Assembly (NCBI RefSeq): GCF_001975665.1
Contig: NZ_CP019419.1
Span: forward strand, 3,951,501 to 4,015,500
Direction: 5' to 3'
DNA length: 64,000 nt
DNA from: Polaribacter reichenbachii
GTDB lineage: Bacteria > Bacteroidota > Bacteroidia > Flavobacteriales > Flavobacteriaceae
Of the stretch, positions 44,027 to 53,070 are shown piece after piece. The position numbers were made by a program, and so were the translations under genes. The notes under the pieces were generated by a model. It searched no databases. It saw nothing but the letters and a program-made list of their open reading frames with translations, and was not told the DNA's origin. The first letter of the stretch is position 1; each line of letters begins with the position of its first letter.

Positions 44027-44333
44027 TATTATTAATTGGACTAAAAGAGCAACTAAAGATTTAGAAAAAATAACAAGGTTTAACCTTAACTTATATGGTG
44101 TAAAGAAAACAACTGAAATTTCTCAAAACATCATCAATACTCCAAAAATTCTTCAAAACCCGAAAGTAAATATTTTAGAATCGGGGCAAATTGATGAGTC
44201 TTTTAACCATTTAAAAAGAAACTATCGTAAAATTATAACAAGTCATTATAAAATAACTTATAGAATTGGTAAAGGAAAAATCTATATTGTAAGAGTTTTT
44301 GATACTCGCCAAAACCCTAGTAAAAATAGATAA
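44019..44333 (+). CDS. RelE/ParE family toxin
   Basis: 104 residues. The family pattern is visible: IINWTKRATKDLEKITRFNL (N-terminal helices), KILQNPKVN, then YRKIITSHYKITYRIGKGKIYIVRVFDTRQNP (strand-turn-strand with the final R-x-F-D-x-R-Q-P). Members are ribosome-dependent mRNA endonucleases (RelE) or gyrase inhibitors (ParE); the sequence does not decide which. The gene overlaps the antitoxin by 8 bases. Confidence 0.85.
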   Translation: MSNIINWTKRATKDLEKITRFNLNLYGVKKTTEISQNIINTPKILQNPKVNILESGQIDESFNHLKRNYRKIITSHYKITYRIGKGKIYIVRVFDTRQNPSKNR

Positions 44334-44341
44334 CACATTTA

Positions 44342-44941
44342 ATGAATTTCCTAGCTCACCTCTACTTATCGCAAAACAACCCCAATATTATGATTGGTAA
44401 TTTTATTGCAGATCATATTAGAGGCAACAATTACGAAGGCTTTTCTAAAGAAATTCAGCAAGGTATTTTTCTACACAGAGAAATTGATACTTTTACAGAT
44501 ACACATCCTATTGTTAGAAAAAGTAAAAGACGATTACACGAACGTTACAGACATTATGATGGCGTAATTATCGATATTTTTTACGATTACTTTTTGGCTA
44601 AAAATTGGGCCAATTATTCTGCAATTCCTTTAGATGTTTATGCAAATTCAGTTTATGTTTTTTTTGATAAAATTTCAGCAAGCTTACCTTTAAAATCTCA
44701 GAATTTTATAAAATATATGATTGAGTACAACATTTTGTACAACTATCAATTTAAAGACGGAATTCAGAAAGTTTTAAACGGAATGAATCAAAGAACTAAA
44801 GGTAAATCTCAAATGAATTTAGCTATCGAAGATTTATCTTTATTTGAAAAGGAATTAGAAGAGGATTTTACAATTTTCTTTAAAGATTTGTTAGAATTTA
44901 CAACTATTAAACTGAAAGATTTAACAAATTTATCAAGCTAA
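44342..44941 (+). CDS. Acyl-carrier-protein phosphodiesterase-like protein
   Basis: 199 residues. NFLAHLYLSQNNPNIMIGNFIADHIRGNN and the block FLHREIDTFTDTHPIVRKSKRRLHERYRHYDGVIIDIFYDYFLA match the AcpH family, with conserved His/Asp residues (H6, D24, H46, D49, H54, D73). The enzyme removes the 4'-phosphopantetheine group from acyl carrier protein. It lies 8 bases after the toxin gene but is functionally unrelated to it. Confidence 0.85.
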   Translation: MNFLAHLYLSQNNPNIMIGNFIADHIRGNNYEGFSKEIQQGIFLHREIDTFTDTHPIVRKSKRRLHERYRHYDGVIIDIFYDYFLAKNWANYSAIPLDVYANSVYVFFDKISASLPLKSQNFIKYMIEYNILYNYQFKDGIQKVLNGMNQRTKGKSQMNLAIEDLSLFEKELEEDFTIFFKDLLEFTTIKLKDLTNLSS

Positions 44942-44990
44942 AAAAAAATGCTTTTTTATAAATTTACAACAATTCTAATCTAGAACTATA

Positions 44991-46691
44991 ATGAATTTAA
45001 AACCATTTATACTATTCATACTTCTTTTTTCTGTAATTAGTTGTAATGACAAGAAGGAAAAAGTAACTAAAAAAGAAATAGGCCTAATTACAAAACAAGC
45101 AATGGTAGTTTCTGCCAGAGTTGAAGCTTCTAAAATAGGAACAGCAATATTAAAAAAAGGCGGAAATGCTTTTGATGCAATGTTTGCCACAGAAATGGCT
45201 TTGGCTGTAGCTTATCCTTTTGCAGGAAATCTTGGTGGTGGTGGTTTTATGGTCTACAGAAAAAATGATGGCGAAATTGGTGCACTAGATTATAGAGAAA
45301 AAGCGCCATTAGCAGCCACTAGAGATATGTATTTAGATGATGATGGCAATATAATTAAAGGAAAAAGTACTATTGGAGCAATGGGAATTGGAATTCCTGG
45401 CACTGTTGCTGGTGTTTTTGAAGCACATAGAAAATTTGGGAGTTTAAGGGTGCAAGAAATTCTAGAACCTGTTATTGCTTTAGCAAAACGTGGTGTTGTT
45501 GTAACTGCTAAACAAGAAAAAAGATTGAACAATTATCGTCCTTTATTTGATAAAGTGAACAAAGATTCTATCACTTTTACGCACAAATGGAAAGAAAATG
45601 ATACTATAAAATATCCTGCTTTAGCAGAAACATTAATCCAAATTCAAAAAAATGGAAAAGATGAATTTTACAAAGGAGAAATTGCAAAAACCTTAGTAAA
45701 ATTTATACAAGATAATGGTGGAATTATGACTCTTGAAGATTTAGAAAAATACGAAGCAAAATGGAGAACTCCTATTACTTTTAATTATGATGGTTTACGT
45801 ATCATTTCTATGTCTCCACCTTCTAGTGGTGGAGTTTGTTTGGCACAAATAATGAATGCTATAGAACCTTTTGAGTTAGATAAATTTGGTCATAATAGCA
45901 CAAAAGCTATTCAGGTTATTACTGAAGCAGAAAGACGTGCGTATGCAGATAGAAGTCATTTTTTGGGTGATCCTGATTTTGTTACAATTCCGCAAAAAGA
46001 ATTAATTAGCAAATCTTACAGCAATAAGAGAATGTCTGATTTTAGTTTTGACAAAGCCACTTCTTCTGCTGATGTGTCTTATGGAAATGTAGAAATTATT
46101 GAAAGTGATGAAACCACACATTATTCAATAATAGATCAGTTTGGAAATGCAGTTTCTGTAACTACAACTTTAAATGGTGCTTATGGTTCTAAACTATATT
46201 CTTCTGAATTAGGTTTCTTTTTTAATAATGAAATGGACGATTTTAGCAGCAAACCTGGTGAGCCAAATATGTTTGGTTTAATTGGTGCAAAAGCTAATGA
46301 AATTGCTCCAGAAAAAAGAATGTTAAGTTCTATGACACCTACAATTGTAGAAAAAGATGGAAAACTTTTTATGGTAGTTGGTACTCCTGGAGGCTCAACA
46401 ATTATTACTTCTGTTTTACAAACAATTTTAAATGTTCACGAGTTTAAAATGAATATGCAAGCAGCTGTAAATGCGCCAAGATTTCATCATCAATGGTTGC
46501 CAGATGTTGTAAAAATGGAACCAAATAGTTTTGATAAAGAAACCATTACAGAGTTAACAAGTCTTGGTTATACTATTGATGAAACTACTTCTAGAATTAT
46601 AGGTAAAGTGTCTGCTATTTTAGTTTTACCAAATGGAACTTTAGAAGGTGGTGCAGATAAAAGAGGTGATGATACTGCTGATGGATTTTAA
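44991..46691 (+). CDS. ggt: Gamma-glutamyltransferase, lipoprotein form
   Basis: 566 residues. Lipobox at C18 (SVISCND), so anchored in the envelope. The proenzyme cleavage site and catalytic Thr are visible at DETTHYSIIDQFGNAVSVTT (T375), preceded by GGGGFMVYRKNDGEIGALDYREKAP. It cleaves glutathione and other gamma-glutamyl compounds after self-processing into two chains. The stop is followed at once by repeat sequence shared with the gldG locus. Confidence 0.92.
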   Translation: MNLKPFILFILLFSVISCNDKKEKVTKKEIGLITKQAMVVSARVEASKIGTAILKKGGNAFDAMFATEMALAVAYPFAGNLGGGGFMVYRKNDGEIGALDYREKAPLAATRDMYLDDDGNIIKGKSTIGAMGIGIPGTVAGVFEAHRKFGSLRVQEILEPVIALAKRGVVVTAKQEKRLNNYRPLFDKVNKDSITFTHKWKENDTIKYPALAETLIQIQKNGKDEFYKGEIAKTLVKFIQDNGGIMTLEDLEKYEAKWRTPITFNYDGLRIISMSPPSSGGVCLAQIMNAIEPFELDKFGHNSTKAIQVITEAERRAYADRSHFLGDPDFVTIPQKELISKSYSNKRMSDFSFDKATSSADVSYGNVEIIESDETTHYSIIDQFGNAVSVTTTLNGAYGSKLYSSELGFFFNNEMDDFSSKPGEPNMFGLIGAKANEIAPEKRMLSSMTPTIVEKDGKLFMVVGTPGGSTIITSVLQTILNVHEFKMNMQAAVNAPRFHHQWLPDVVKMEPNSFDKETITELTSLGYTIDETTSRIIGKVSAILVLPNGTLEGGADKRGDDTADGF

Positions 46692-46790
46692 TTTGATGTT
46701 AGCTGTTAGCAAAAATGAAAAATTAGTCAAACTTATTAAACTTTAAATTTTAAATTTTAACCAAACTTTGAACTTTGAAACTTTGAAACT
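46692..46790. repeat. Composite repeat B, second copy of the gldG-type element
   Basis: Degenerate heptamers (GATGTTAGCTGTTAGC) just after the ggt stop, then the same 48-base core as at 33010-33057 (here 46705-46752), then AACTTTGA units (46764-46790). It ends 7 bases before the VOC protein ATG at 46798. Confidence 0.92.
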
Positions 46791-46797
46791 AAAAAAA

Positions 46798-47217
46798 ATG
46801 AAAACACAACCCTTTCACTTAGCAATACCAGTTCAAAACTTAGAAAAATGTAGAGCTTTTTATAGAGATATTTTACAATGCGAAGAAGGCAGATCTGATG
46901 TTCATTGGGTAGATTTTAATTTCTTCGGACATCAATTGGTAATTCATCAAAAAGACGGATTTAATCCTGAGCGTATTTCTAATGCTGTTGATGGTAAAGA
47001 TGTACCTGTTCCTCACTTTGGAGTTGTTTTAACTTGGGAAGATTGGCATGCTTTAGCAGAAAGATTAAAAGCTGTAAATACCAATTTTGTAATAGAACCT
47101 TGTATTCGATTTGAAGGAAAAGTAGGTGAACAAGCTACTCTTTTCTTTAAAGATCCAGAAAATAATGCTTTAGAGTTTAAAGCCTTTAAAGATATTGGGC
47201 AGTTATTTGCAAAATAA
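46798..47217 (+). CDS. VOC-fold metalloprotein (glyoxalase/dioxygenase family)
   Basis: 139 residues from the ATG at 46798; a longer frame from 46768 would start inside the repeat. The VOC pattern is clear: [55 protein letters not shown], and [15 protein letters not shown] with a Glu metal ligand. The enzyme subtype is not identifiable. Its TAA shares a base with the ATG of the pseudouridine synthase gene (47217), so the two are tightly coupled. Confidence 0.85.
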   Translation: MKTQPFHLAIPVQNLEKCRAFYRDILQCEEGRSDVHWVDFNFFGHQLVIHQKDGFNPERISNAVDGKDVPVPHFGVVLTWEDWHALAERLKAVNTNFVIEPCIRFEGKVGEQATLFFKDPENNALEFKAFKDIGQLFAK

Positions 47218-48095
47218 TGCAACTCTTAGAAACTCATATTGCTAAAAAATTACAAGAACCAATTCGTTTTCAAGAATATGGAGTTGGTGTTTTTAAAACA
47301 ATACCCACAAAATCTAGTATAAAAAAAGCAATTAAAAAAGGATATATCTTTATTGATGGAGTTCTAGCAACAACATCAAAATATATTTCTGGAGGAGAAA
47401 AAATTGAACTTTTTGAACCTAAAAATCAAGCTAATTTTAAAAGGCTAAAACTCGATTTAGAAGTTTTATTTGAAGATGACTATTTAGCTATTATTTACAA
47501 ACCTTCTGGCATTTTAGTGAGTGGAAATAAATTTGTAACTGTTGCAAATGCATTAACACAAAACTTACAAAAAAGTAATCAAACAGATGCAGTAAAACCA
47601 CAACCCATTCATAGATTAGATTACCCAACATCAGGTGTTTTATTAGTTGGCAAAACAAGTTCGTCTATCCAAAAATTGAGTGATTTATTCAAAAACAAAG
47701 AAATTCAAAAAACTTATTTTGCTATAGCAATTGGTAAAATGTGTGCTGGAGGTACAATCAATTTTAAGGTTGATGATAAACAAGCATCCACAGAATTTGA
47801 AGTTTTATCATCTGTAAAATCAGAACGATTTGAGTTTTTAAATTTGGTGAAATTATTGCCAAAAACAGGTAGAAAACATCAGTTAAGGAAACATTTATCA
47901 GCAATTGATCATCAGATTTTAGGTGATCAAGATTATGGAAATTCTGAATTAATTTTAAAAGGAAAAGGTTTGTATTTACACGCTTTTTCTTTAGAATTTC
48001 TACATCCGTTTACGAAAGAAACAATTTCTATATCTAAAGAATTACCTAAGAAATTTAAGAAGATTTTTATTTTTTGCCACGAATACACTAATTAA
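47217..48095 (+). CDS. RluA-type pseudouridine synthase with S4-like N-terminus
   Basis: 292 residues. An S4-like N-terminal RNA-binding region (about 30-70: SSIKKAIKKGYIFIDGVLAT, ISGGEKIEL) and a catalytic domain with PIHRLDYPTSGVLLVGKT (catalytic D135) and KTGRKHQLRKHLSAIDHQILGD. It isomerises uridine to pseudouridine in rRNA or tRNA; the target site is unknown. Its start overlaps the VOC stop by one base. Confidence 0.9.
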   Translation: MQLLETHIAKKLQEPIRFQEYGVGVFKTIPTKSSIKKAIKKGYIFIDGVLATTSKYISGGEKIELFEPKNQANFKRLKLDLEVLFEDDYLAIIYKPSGILVSGNKFVTVANALTQNLQKSNQTDAVKPQPIHRLDYPTSGVLLVGKTSSSIQKLSDLFKNKEIQKTYFAIAIGKMCAGGTINFKVDDKQASTEFEVLSSVKSERFEFLNLVKLLPKTGRKHQLRKHLSAIDHQILGDQDYGNSELILKGKGLYLHAFSLEFLHPFTKETISISKELPKKFKKIFIFCHEYTN

Positions 48096-48173
48096 TCAAT
48101 GAAAACAGAATAAAGTTAGAATCGCAAAAATTCCATTTGAATTTTATAACCAGAAAATAATAATCTCAAGTTT

Positions 48174-49673
48174 CTACGTAAATTTTGTGAATTCTTGACT
48201 TTTAATATCATTAAAAATCATTGAAAGCCTACTCATCAACTCATAAATTTCCTCTTCATTATAAGTTGCAAAACCTATTCTTATTGCATTATGACCAATT
48301 TTAGCATTGTCATAACGTCGCCATTCACCTATTTCTAATTTATATTTTCTTGCAATTTTTGCAATTGTTTTCCAAGAATATTTTTTATGTAAAGTTAGCC
48401 AAACAGCCATTCCTCCTTTTGGTTTATCAAAAGAAAAAACATCTGAAAAATTATCTTTTAATAAACTACAAAACAAGTCTCTTCTTGATTTATAAACTTT
48501 CATCACTTTTTTAATATGCCTGTCTAAATCACCAGATTTTATAAAATCTTCAAAAGTTAATTCCAATAAAGCATCACCTTGTCTGTCTATAAACCGTCTT
48601 TGATTTGCAGCTTCATTTACAAAAGAACTTGGTGCAATAATATACCCAATTCTGTATACAGGAGCCACAGTTTTACACACAGAACCTATATAAATAACAT
48701 TGCCATTCGTATCATGACTTGCTAATGGCAAAATAGGTGAATGATTGTAATTAAAATCGTAATCGTAATCATCTTCAATTATTGCAAAATTGTATTTTTT
48801 AGCTAAATTCAATAAATGAATCCTTCTTTCTGCGGATAAAGTTACTGTTGTTGGATGATGATGATGAGAGGTAACATAAACTCCTTTTATAGATTTTTTT
48901 TGGCAAATTTCTTCAATTTCATCCGTAGAAAGTCCATTTTCATCAACATTCACTCGAATTAAATTTGCATTTCTCTGTAAGAAATTAGTATCAGCAGATG
49001 TATAATTTGTTTGTCCAACAATAATATTATCATCTTTTTGTAATAGTAGTTTTGCCGATAAAAAAATTCCCATTTGACTACCTCTAGTAATCAAAATATT
49101 TTCCTTTTTAATGTTTAAACCACGAGTTTTATTCAGATAATCAGCTAAAGTGATTCTTAATTTTTCATTGCCAAAAAGAGAACCATAAGACATTTCTTTA
49201 TAAATATCTTTTCTACTACAAATTCGTCTGTAGGTTCTAGCTAAATCTTCAGTTGGCGTTAATCTAGCATCAGATATCCCATCATTTAAATACATAAAAC
49301 CTTCTTTAGGTTTCAAAAAACTACGTTCTAAAGATATATCAGTATAAAAGTTAAATCCGATTTTATTATCTGATGATAAAATATCTTTTTCAATAAAGTT
49401 TTGCTGATGTAACTCTGGCAAATTAGAATTGATAAAAGTTCCTTTTTTAGGAATACTTTCTACCCAACCTTGTAATAATAATTCTTCATAGCAAGCAACT
49501 ACAGTTTTCCTGTGTACACTTAACAAATCTGCTAGAATTCTGCTTCCAGGTAATTTTGTTTCAGGAACTAATTTTCGCTCTTTTATCAATTGAATAAACT
49601 GATTTGCCAACTGTAAATACAAGGCTTGATTGCCATTTCTATCTAAATGAAAAATTGTTTTATATGGAAACAT
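48174..49673 (-). CDS. MocR-type transcription factor (GntR HTH fused to aminotransferase)
   Basis: 499 residues. Residues about 12-80 are a GntR winged helix (QALYLQLANQFIQLIKERKL ... GSRILADLLSVHRKTVVACYEEL). Residues about 120-490 are a type I aminotransferase domain with the PLP Lys in VIYIGSVCKTVAPVYRIGY. MocR regulators sense PLP; PdxR members control vitamin B6 genes. It is divergent from a gene set including a pyridoxamine 5'-phosphate oxidase-fold protein, and TGGWCTA-type sites lie between, so PdxR-like function is likely. Confidence 0.9.
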   Translation of the reverse strand: MFPYKTIFHLDRNGNQALYLQLANQFIQLIKERKLVPETKLPGSRILADLLSVHRKTVVACYEELLLQGWVESIPKKGTFINSNLPELHQQNFIEKDILSSDNKIGFNFYTDISLERSFLKPKEGFMYLNDGISDARLTPTEDLARTYRRICSRKDIYKEMSYGSLFGNEKLRITLADYLNKTRGLNIKKENILITRGSQMGIFLSAKLLLQKDDNIIVGQTNYTSADTNFLQRNANLIRVNVDENGLSTDEIEEICQKKSIKGVYVTSHHHHPTTVTLSAERRIHLLNLAKKYNFAIIEDDYDYDFNYNHSPILPLASHDTNGNVIYIGSVCKTVAPVYRIGYIIAPSSFVNEAANQRRFIDRQGDALLELTFEDFIKSGDLDRHIKKVMKVYKSRRDLFCSLLKDNFSDVFSFDKPKGGMAVWLTLHKKYSWKTIAKIARKYKLEIGEWRRYDNAKIGHNAIRIGFATYNEEEIYELMSRLSMIFNDIKSQEFTKFT

Positions 49674-49676
49674 TCT

Positions 49677-49720
49677 CTGGACTACTTTATATTTTTATTC
49701 TGGACGATTATAATAGACCA
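49677..49720. promoter_or_regulatory. Candidate MocR operator sites
   Basis: CTGGACTA (49677-49684) and CTGGACGA (49700-49707) are direct repeats spaced 23 bp apart, and TAGACCA (49714-49720) is TGGTCTA on the other strand. TGGWCTA is the core of a known PdxR motif (AAAGTGGWCTA). The sites lie next to the mocR start and just upstream of the DinB promoter. Confidence 0.5.
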
Positions 49721-49729
49721 TAAATATAG

Positions 49730-49737
49730 TAATTTTG
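49730..49737 (+). promoter_or_regulatory. -7 element of the DinB operon
   Basis: Exact TAnnTTTG match (TAATTTTG), 20 bases before the ATG at 49758 and 10 bases past the last candidate MocR site. Confidence 0.55.
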
Positions 49738-49757
49738 AAATATCAAACCACTAAAAG

Positions 49758-50288
49758 ATGAAAAGACAAGATTTAAAATTAGAAGAATTTGAGATTTATT
49801 TTAAAAGATATTTAGATAAATTAAACAATGAAACTGAGTTATTACAAGGTTTTATTGATGGAAAATCTGCTACAACTTCATTTTTTAAATCCATTTCTAA
49901 AGATAAATTAGAGTTCAGGTATCAACCAGAAAAATGGTCGATAAAAGAAATTTTACAACACCTTATTGATACTGAAAGAATCTTTATGTACAGATGTTTT
50001 AGAATTGCAAGAAGAGACACAACTGCTTTGGCTGGTTACGATCAAGAAATTTACAACCATCCATCAAAAGCTAATAAAAAATCTCTAGAGAATTTATTGA
50101 ATGAATTTAACATCAATAGAAATAATTCTATAGCTTTATTACAAAGTTTAAGCGATGATGATTTATGTTTTACAGGTAAAGCAAGTGGTGGCAAAATGTC
50201 TGCAAGAGCAGCAGCTTTTATAATTATTGGTCATGACATTTGGCATACAGATGTTATTAAAAACAAATATTTGAATGTTAGAAATTAG
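49758..50288 (+). CDS. DinB family protein
   Basis: 176 residues, four-helix DinB/YfiT fold. The metal-ligand His residues are visible in SIKEILQHLIDTERIFMYR (H68-type position) and in GHDIWHTDVI near the C-terminus. The reaction is unknown; many members act as thiol transferases or bind metal. It is the first gene of a run of four plus-strand genes controlled from the MocR region and overlaps the next gene by 14 bases. Confidence 0.82.
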   Translation: MKRQDLKLEEFEIYFKRYLDKLNNETELLQGFIDGKSATTSFFKSISKDKLEFRYQPEKWSIKEILQHLIDTERIFMYRCFRIARRDTTALAGYDQEIYNHPSKANKKSLENLLNEFNINRNNSIALLQSLSDDDLCFTGKASGGKMSARAAAFIIIGHDIWHTDVIKNKYLNVRN

Positions 50289-50565
50289 ACCTAATTGCGA
50301 ACATTGCAATAAAGATTTACCAAACACATCATTAGAAGCAATGATTTGCTCTTTTGAATGTACTTATTGTAAAACCTGTGCTATCGAGATTTTTAAAAAT
50401 GTTTGTCCGAATTGTGCTGGTAATTTTGTTGAACGCCCAATTCGTCCATTAAAAATGATTGAAAAATATCCAGCATCAACAAAAAGAATTTTTAAACCTA
50501 AAGATCTTAAAGTTGCAAAATTAAACTCAGATGCATATTTAAAAATAAATCCAAAGGATAGATAA
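50275..50565 (+). CDS. DUF1272 cysteine-rich protein
   Basis: 96 residues. MLEIRPNCEHCNKDLPNTSLEAM followed by CSFECTYCKTCAIEIFKNVCPNCAGNFVERPIRP shows the spaced Cys pairs (C-x2-C four times) of DUF1272, expected to bind zinc. No enzymatic role is known. It overlaps the DinB gene by 14 bases and the GNAT gene follows after one base. Confidence 0.85.
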   Translation: MLEIRPNCEHCNKDLPNTSLEAMICSFECTYCKTCAIEIFKNVCPNCAGNFVERPIRPLKMIEKYPASTKRIFKPKDLKVAKLNSDAYLKINPKDR

Positions 50566-50566
50566 A

Positions 50567-51082
50567 ATGATTGAAATAAGAAGAGCTACTGAAAATGATG
50601 CAACTTATATAGCGTTGTTAGGCAGAATTACCTACACAGAATCTCATGGAGATTTTATTGAAGATAAGAAAAACTTACTTGATTTTTACAATACATATTA
50701 TGCTGTTTCTCAAATAAAAAAAGAGTTAAATGACATAAACAATATGTTTTGGATTGTTTTTTCTGATGAATTACCAATTGGTTTTGCTAAACTTTGTTTA
50801 AACGTAAACACCTTAAATTCAATAGATGAAAGTTATTGTAAATTACAAAGGCTATATATTTTAAATGATTTTATAGGTTTTAAAATAGGAACTCAATTAC
50901 AAGAAATCATACTTAAAAAAGCAATTGAATTAAATTACAAAAAGATATGGTTAACAGCTTATTACAAAAACACCAAAGGCATAAAATTCTATAAAAAATA
51001 TGATTTTAAAGAAGTTGGTAGTATCGACTTTTATGTTGGCAAAACTAATTATGAGAACTTAATTTTTGAAAAAACTTTATAA
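50567..51082 (+). CDS. GNAT N-acetyltransferase
   Basis: 171 residues. IEIRRATENDATYIALLGRITYTESH (N-terminal strand-helix), FAKLCLNVNT, LQRLYILNDFIGFKIGTQLQEIILKKAIELNYKKIWLTAYYKNTKGIKFYKKYDFKEVG: the acetyl-CoA-binding loop is atypical (FIGFKIGTQL in place of R/Q-x-x-G-x-G/A) but the fold is clear. Substrate unknown. Confidence 0.82.
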   Translation: MIEIRRATENDATYIALLGRITYTESHGDFIEDKKNLLDFYNTYYAVSQIKKELNDINNMFWIVFSDELPIGFAKLCLNVNTLNSIDESYCKLQRLYILNDFIGFKIGTQLQEIILKKAIELNYKKIWLTAYYKNTKGIKFYKKYDFKEVGSIDFYVGKTNYENLIFEKTL

Positions 51083-51083
51083 A

Positions 51084-51743
51084 ATGAAAGAATATCCGCA
51101 AACAAAAATCAACAGAATTAAAAGAGGTGCAAATAGAGGTACTTACAATGTAGAAAAAATTAACACCATTTTAGATGCTGGTTTTTTGTGTTATGTAGGC
51201 TATATTTATGATGGAAAACCAATCACGATTCCTATGGCATATGCTAGAAAAGAGGATAAAATTTATATTCACGGTTCTACAGGCAATAGAATGCTTTTAT
51301 CAATTTTAGAAAGCAAAGAAACCTCTATAACTGTTATGCATTTAGATGGTTTGGTTTTGGCACGTTCTGGCTTGCATCATTCAGTAAATTATAGATCTGC
51401 AACTCTTTTTGGTAATCTAAAAAAGGTCGAAAAAGATGAAGATAAAACAAAAATTTTAAGATTGATTGTAGATCAAATGGTACCAAATCAATGGGATTCT
51501 TTAAGACCAATGTATCAAAAGGAATTAGATAGAACATTAGTGGTAGAATTTACCATAGAAACTGCATCTGCAAAAATTAGAGATGTTGGTGTTGCTGATG
51601 AACCAGAAGATTATAAATTAGAGGTTTGGGCTGGTATTATACCTATAAAACAAATTGCAGAATATCCAATTCCTGATGAAGGAAAACCAAAATCAATGGA
51701 AATACCTCAACATATTTTAGATTATTATGAGAAAAATAAATAA
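51084..51743 (+). CDS. Pyridoxamine 5'-phosphate oxidase-fold protein
   Basis: 219 residues from the ATG at 51084, one base after the GNAT stop; a start at 51066 would overlap it. The split-barrel flavin-binding pattern is visible: GFLCYVGYIYDGKPITIPMAYARKEDKIYIHGSTGNRML and VNYRSATLFGNLKKV, with WAGIIPIKQ near the C-terminus. This subgroup binds FMN or FAD; the reaction is unknown. With a MocR regulator divergent to the operon, a link to vitamin B6 metabolism is a reasonable inference. Confidence 0.85.
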   Translation: MKEYPQTKINRIKRGANRGTYNVEKINTILDAGFLCYVGYIYDGKPITIPMAYARKEDKIYIHGSTGNRMLLSILESKETSITVMHLDGLVLARSGLHHSVNYRSATLFGNLKKVEKDEDKTKILRLIVDQMVPNQWDSLRPMYQKELDRTLVVEFTIETASAKIRDVGVADEPEDYKLEVWAGIIPIKQIAEYPIPDEGKPKSMEIPQHILDYYEKNK

Positions 51744-51792
51744 TGACTGATTAAAAATTAATAAATTCGCTTTTTAATATATCGTTTTTTCT

Positions 51793-53070
51793 ATGAAAAA
51801 GTTTTTCAAAATTATTGCTACTATATTACTTTTAATCATTGGTTTTTGCGTGGTTTACTATTTTATAAATAATGAAGATTTACCACAAGGTAAAAAAGGC
51901 AAAGAAGCAGATGCTTTAGCTATAAAAATGTATAATGCCATAAACCACGAAGCTTTCGAAAATACCGAAATTTTAAAATGGAGTTTTAGAAATGAGCATT
52001 TTTACACTTGGCATAAACAACAAAATATTGTCCATATTTCATGGGCAGAAAACAAAGTAACTTTAAACACCAAACAACCAGAAAAATCTGTTGTTTATGT
52101 TGATGGAAAAATTTCTGAAAATAAAAAATTAATAAAACAAGCTCAAGGCTATTTTAACAACGATTCTTTTTGGTTAATAGCACCTTATAAAATTTTTGAT
52201 GCTGGCACAGAAAGAAGCATTATAAAACACGAAGGTAAAAACGCTTTAATGGTTACTTATACTTCTGGTGGCTCTACTCCTGGAGATTCTTATCTTTGGA
52301 TTTTAGACGAAAACTACTACCCTACCTCTTTTAAAATGTGGACCTCTGTAATACCAATTGGTGGAGTTTCTGGTTCTTGGTCTAACTGGAAAAAAACTGA
52401 AGCAGGTATAAAATTACCTACAAAACATACATTATCACTTTTTGGTCTAGAAATAGATATGGGTAATGTTAATGCTTATAACGAAAAAGCAAATGAATTG
52501 GCTGATAAAATTTTAAAAGCGCTTAAACACGAAGCTTATAAAGAAACAAAGTTTATCGAATGGAGTTTTGCAGGTAAAAGAAGTTTTAATTGGGATAAAA
52601 AAAATCATATTGTTGATGTATCTTGGGATGATTTTAAAGTAAATTTATATCCCGAAGATTTAGAAAAAAGTATCGTATTTTTCGAAGGAGTAAAACAAGA
52701 AGATACTGATGAAAAAATTGTAAAAAGAGCTTGGGATATTTTTAATAATGATTCTTTTTGGCTAGTTGCACCTCATAAATTATATGATGATGGAGTTATT
52801 AGAACCATAGAAAATATAGAAAACGAAACAGCTTTAAGAATAACTTACACTTCTGGTGGTACAACTCCTGGTGATGCTTATGTATGGATTTTAGATGAAA
52901 ACTATGTGCCAAAAAGTTATAAAATGTATTTAAAAAACCGAGGTAAACAAGGCACTTTAGTTACTTGGGATGATTGGGTTACCACAGAAAGTGGTACTTT
53001 ACTACCAACAAATCATACTTTTTTAAATGGAAGAAGATTAAGTATGGGAGAAGTAAAAGCATATAATTAA
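51793..53070 (+). CDS. Membrane-anchored protein with two near-identical halves
   Basis: 425 residues. An N-terminal membrane anchor (KKFFKIIATILLLIIGFCVVYYF) precedes two tandem copies of about 190 residues (39-230 and 234-425). Both contain FNNDSFWL(I/V)AP, TYTSGG(S/T)TPGD and WILDENY at matching positions. The strand-rich, Trp-rich pattern resembles LolA-type or DUF6503-like shells. Function unknown. It runs directly into the AI-2E family permease gene (stop and start share a base). Confidence 0.8.
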   Translation: MKKFFKIIATILLLIIGFCVVYYFINNEDLPQGKKGKEADALAIKMYNAINHEAFENTEILKWSFRNEHFYTWHKQQNIVHISWAENKVTLNTKQPEKSVVYVDGKISENKKLIKQAQGYFNNDSFWLIAPYKIFDAGTERSIIKHEGKNALMVTYTSGGSTPGDSYLWILDENYYPTSFKMWTSVIPIGGVSGSWSNWKKTEAGIKLPTKHTLSLFGLEIDMGNVNAYNEKANELADKILKALKHEAYKETKFIEWSFAGKRSFNWDKKNHIVDVSWDDFKVNLYPEDLEKSIVFFEGVKQEDTDEKIVKRAWDIFNNDSFWLVAPHKLYDDGVIRTIENIENETALRITYTSGGTTPGDAYVWILDENYVPKSYKMYLKNRGKQGTLVTWDDWVTTESGTLLPTNHTFLNGRRLSMGEVKAYN

